Shown: positions 62,337 through 64,000 of the stretch, in pieces
Layout of the letters: every line of letters starts with the position of its first letter
How positions within the stretch are numbered: position 1 is the first letter of the stretch
Notes under the pieces: generated by a model
The model's database searches: none
What the model was told of the DNA's origin: nothing
Seen by the model: only the letters and a program-made list of their open reading frames with translations
Assembly (NCBI GenBank): GCA_008692225.1
Contig: VICG01000001.1
Coordinates: 1,228,501 to 1,292,500, forward strand
Length of the DNA stretch: 64,000 nucleotides
Direction: 5' to 3'
From: Monilinia fructicola
Taxonomy: Eukaryota; Ascomycota; Leotiomycetes; Helotiales; Sclerotiniaceae
Position numbers and translations under genes: made by a program

Positions 62337-64000
62337 ATGTTTGTCGGCGGTATTATAGCGAGCATCCTTGGAGGATCCGTTGGATTCATGAACTCTTTGT
62401 CCCAGGAAGCAACTAATGGGTGAGTCTTAGTCCTGTGGTTGACTAAACGCCATTTCATCGCTTTTTACTTACAATCATATTCTTTAGAAAATCTCTCTGG
62501 GGAACTTTTGACAGTCCACATCTCCCTCCTTTCCTCACGAACAATCCTCTTCCAGGTGGATTCCCTTGGGGATCGTTGACGGCTGGTGGCAGCAACCCTT
62601 ACACTTCAGCCCCCGATACAGGAGTTGTCCGTTCCTACGACTTCACCATCACCAGAGGAAAAATCGCTCCAGATGGATATTCTCGGGATGTTATATTGAT
62701 CAACGGGCAATATCCAGGGCCACTTCTCGAGGCCAATTGGGGTGATACCTTTGAGGTTACGGTTCACAACCAGATTACTGGACCCGAGGAAGGGACAACA
62801 ATGCATTGGCACGGCTTGTTACAGAAAGGAACTCAGGATATGGATGGTGTACCTGCTATATCCCAATGTCCTATTGCTCCTGGTGATTCTTTCAAGTATA
62901 CGTTCAAGGCCGACCTCTATGGAAGTTCCTGGTACCACTCACATTATTCTGCTCAATATGCTGGTAAGTTTCAAGATTTTTCCACTGTTATCTTTCCCAC
63001 TAACATTGTTTAGGTGGACTCGTAGGACCTATGGTTATCCATGGGCCCAGCAACGCTCCATATGATGTTGATCTTGGACCAATCTTCGTGCAGGATTACT
63101 ATCATAAGGACTACTTTACCATTGTTGAAGAACTTATGGCCAGTGGTGCAGCATCAAATCCCAAACCAGCGTCCGATAATAACCTGATCAACGGAAAGAT
63201 GTCCTTTGACTGTTCTACCAAGGCTAGTGGAGATAACACTGAATGTTCTGACCTTGCGGGTATCTCTCAGTTCAAGTTCCAAACAGGGAAGACACATAGA
63301 TTGAGATTAATCAATGCTGGTTCTGAGGGTATGCAAAGGTTCAGTATTGATGGACATAAACTGGTTGTCATCGCTAACGACTTTGTACCCATCGTAAGTA
63401 ACTCGACACTCATTTCCCAGTGCGAATACTAATCGATACAGAAACCATACACCACCACTGTCGTCACCTTGGCAGTTGGTCAAAGAGCCGATGTCCTCGT
63501 CACTGCCAATGTGGGAAACCCAGACTCCGCATACTGGATGAGATCAAACATTTCCACCATCTGTTCTATTGCCAACCAGCCAATTGCCCTCGCAGCAGTC
63601 TACTATGACCAAGCAGACACAACCAAAGCTCCCCAAAGCACAGCTTGGGACGTACCTGATCCAGGAACCTGTGCAAACGATGATCTCTCAGTAACTGAAC
63701 CCTATTACTCCATCGCCGCACCCGATCCTGCCACAACCCAAAACATGGATATCAATTTCTACGTGAACGATACCGGACACTTCCTCTGGACGCTCGGCGG
63801 AACATCTTATCGCGCAAACTACAACAACCCCATCCTCCTCCTCGCCAATGAAGGTAACACCTCCTACCCAGAAGAATGGAACGTCCAAAACTTCGGTAGC
63901 AACACCACTATCCGTGTCATCGTCAATAACCCGACCCCCGCCGCCCACCCTATGCATTTACACGGTCACAACATGCAAATTCTCTCCGAGGGAGACGGCG
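62337..64000 (+). CDS. Laccase (multicopper oxidase), truncated at the window end
   Basis: Secreted blue copper oxidase that oxidises phenols with reduction of oxygen to water. Exons: 62337-62419, 62488-62963, 63014-63393 and 63442 to past the edge; introns are 68, 50 and 48 bp and phases agree. The start at 62337 gives a short hydrophobic N-terminus ([13 protein letters not shown]), a probable but weak signal peptide, then a Pro-rich linker. Three of the four copper-binding blocks are visible: HWHG (134-137), WYHSH with His 178 and 180, and HPMHLHGH from residue 482, which holds type-1, type-2 and type-3 ligands. The cupredoxin-1 sequence NGQYPGP and several N-glycosylation sites are typical. 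The last block (HCHxxxH) lies beyond 64000. It resembles ascomycete laccases of the Botrytis type, without species proof. Confidence 0.93.

Noticed and set aside
1..64000. CRISPR arrays, tRNA or rRNA genes, bacterial-type operons
   Set aside because: No spaced repeats of the CRISPR type and no convincing A/B-box or rRNA pattern; the gene structure is eukaryotic.

Overview
The window is nuclear DNA of a filamentous ascomycete. Genes carry short introns (47-110 bp, GT...AG), long AT-rich islands alternate with ordinary gene DNA, and the islands show the CpA-to-TpA and TpG-to-TpA changes of repeat-induced point mutation (RIP). A leotiomycete, perhaps from the Botrytis/Sclerotinia group, is my inference: one island is a Fot1/pogo-type transposon close in size to Flipper of Botrytis (recalled, not compared).

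Layout. 1-7.3 kb: AT-rich island, microsatellites, a perfect 19-bp hairpin and a GC-rich patch; no convincing gene. 7.3-8.3 kb (-): amidoligase-like enzyme. 9.0-9.5 kb (-): coding fragment, probably a dead gene. 10.9-11.9 kb (+): RTA1-type seven-helix membrane protein. 12.27-22.98 kb: composite transposon island, in which a TIR element flanked by TA holds a 9.2-kb Ty3/gypsy LTR retrotransposon with a 5-bp target duplication. 23.1-24.3 kb (+): Zn2Cys6 regulator starting 129 bp from the island. 25.4-27.3 kb (+): membrane protein of unknown role. 28.4-34.4 kb (+): Rif1. 35.4-36.4 kb (+): glucose-6-phosphate 1-epimerase. 38.1-39.6 kb (-): sphingoid base/diacylglycerol kinase. 42.9-44.7 kb (+): GT31 glycosyltransferase. 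49.3-50.2 kb (-): small ePHD-type zinc-finger protein. 51.74-53.58 kb: RIP-mutated Fot1/pogo element. 54.7-57.0 kb (-): tail-anchored FHA protein (SLMAP/PRO45 type, STRIPAK). 58.0-58.6 kb (+): Mgr2/Romo1. 62.3 kb to the end (+): laccase, cut by the window edge.

Five genes (amidoligase, RTA1, Zn2Cys6, Rif1, epimerase) need in all ten single-base frame corrections, most of them in or next to short homopolymers. After correction every model is an exact multiple of three and has no other lesion. For the conserved genes Rif1 and the epimerase this points to base-call or assembly errors. For the three accessory genes real decay cannot be excluded.

The genes form no operon-like pathway. Housekeeping genes (Rif1, epimerase, kinase, FHA, Mgr2) are mixed with accessory genes (laccase, RTA1, amidoligase, Zn2Cys6) that lie near the repeats.
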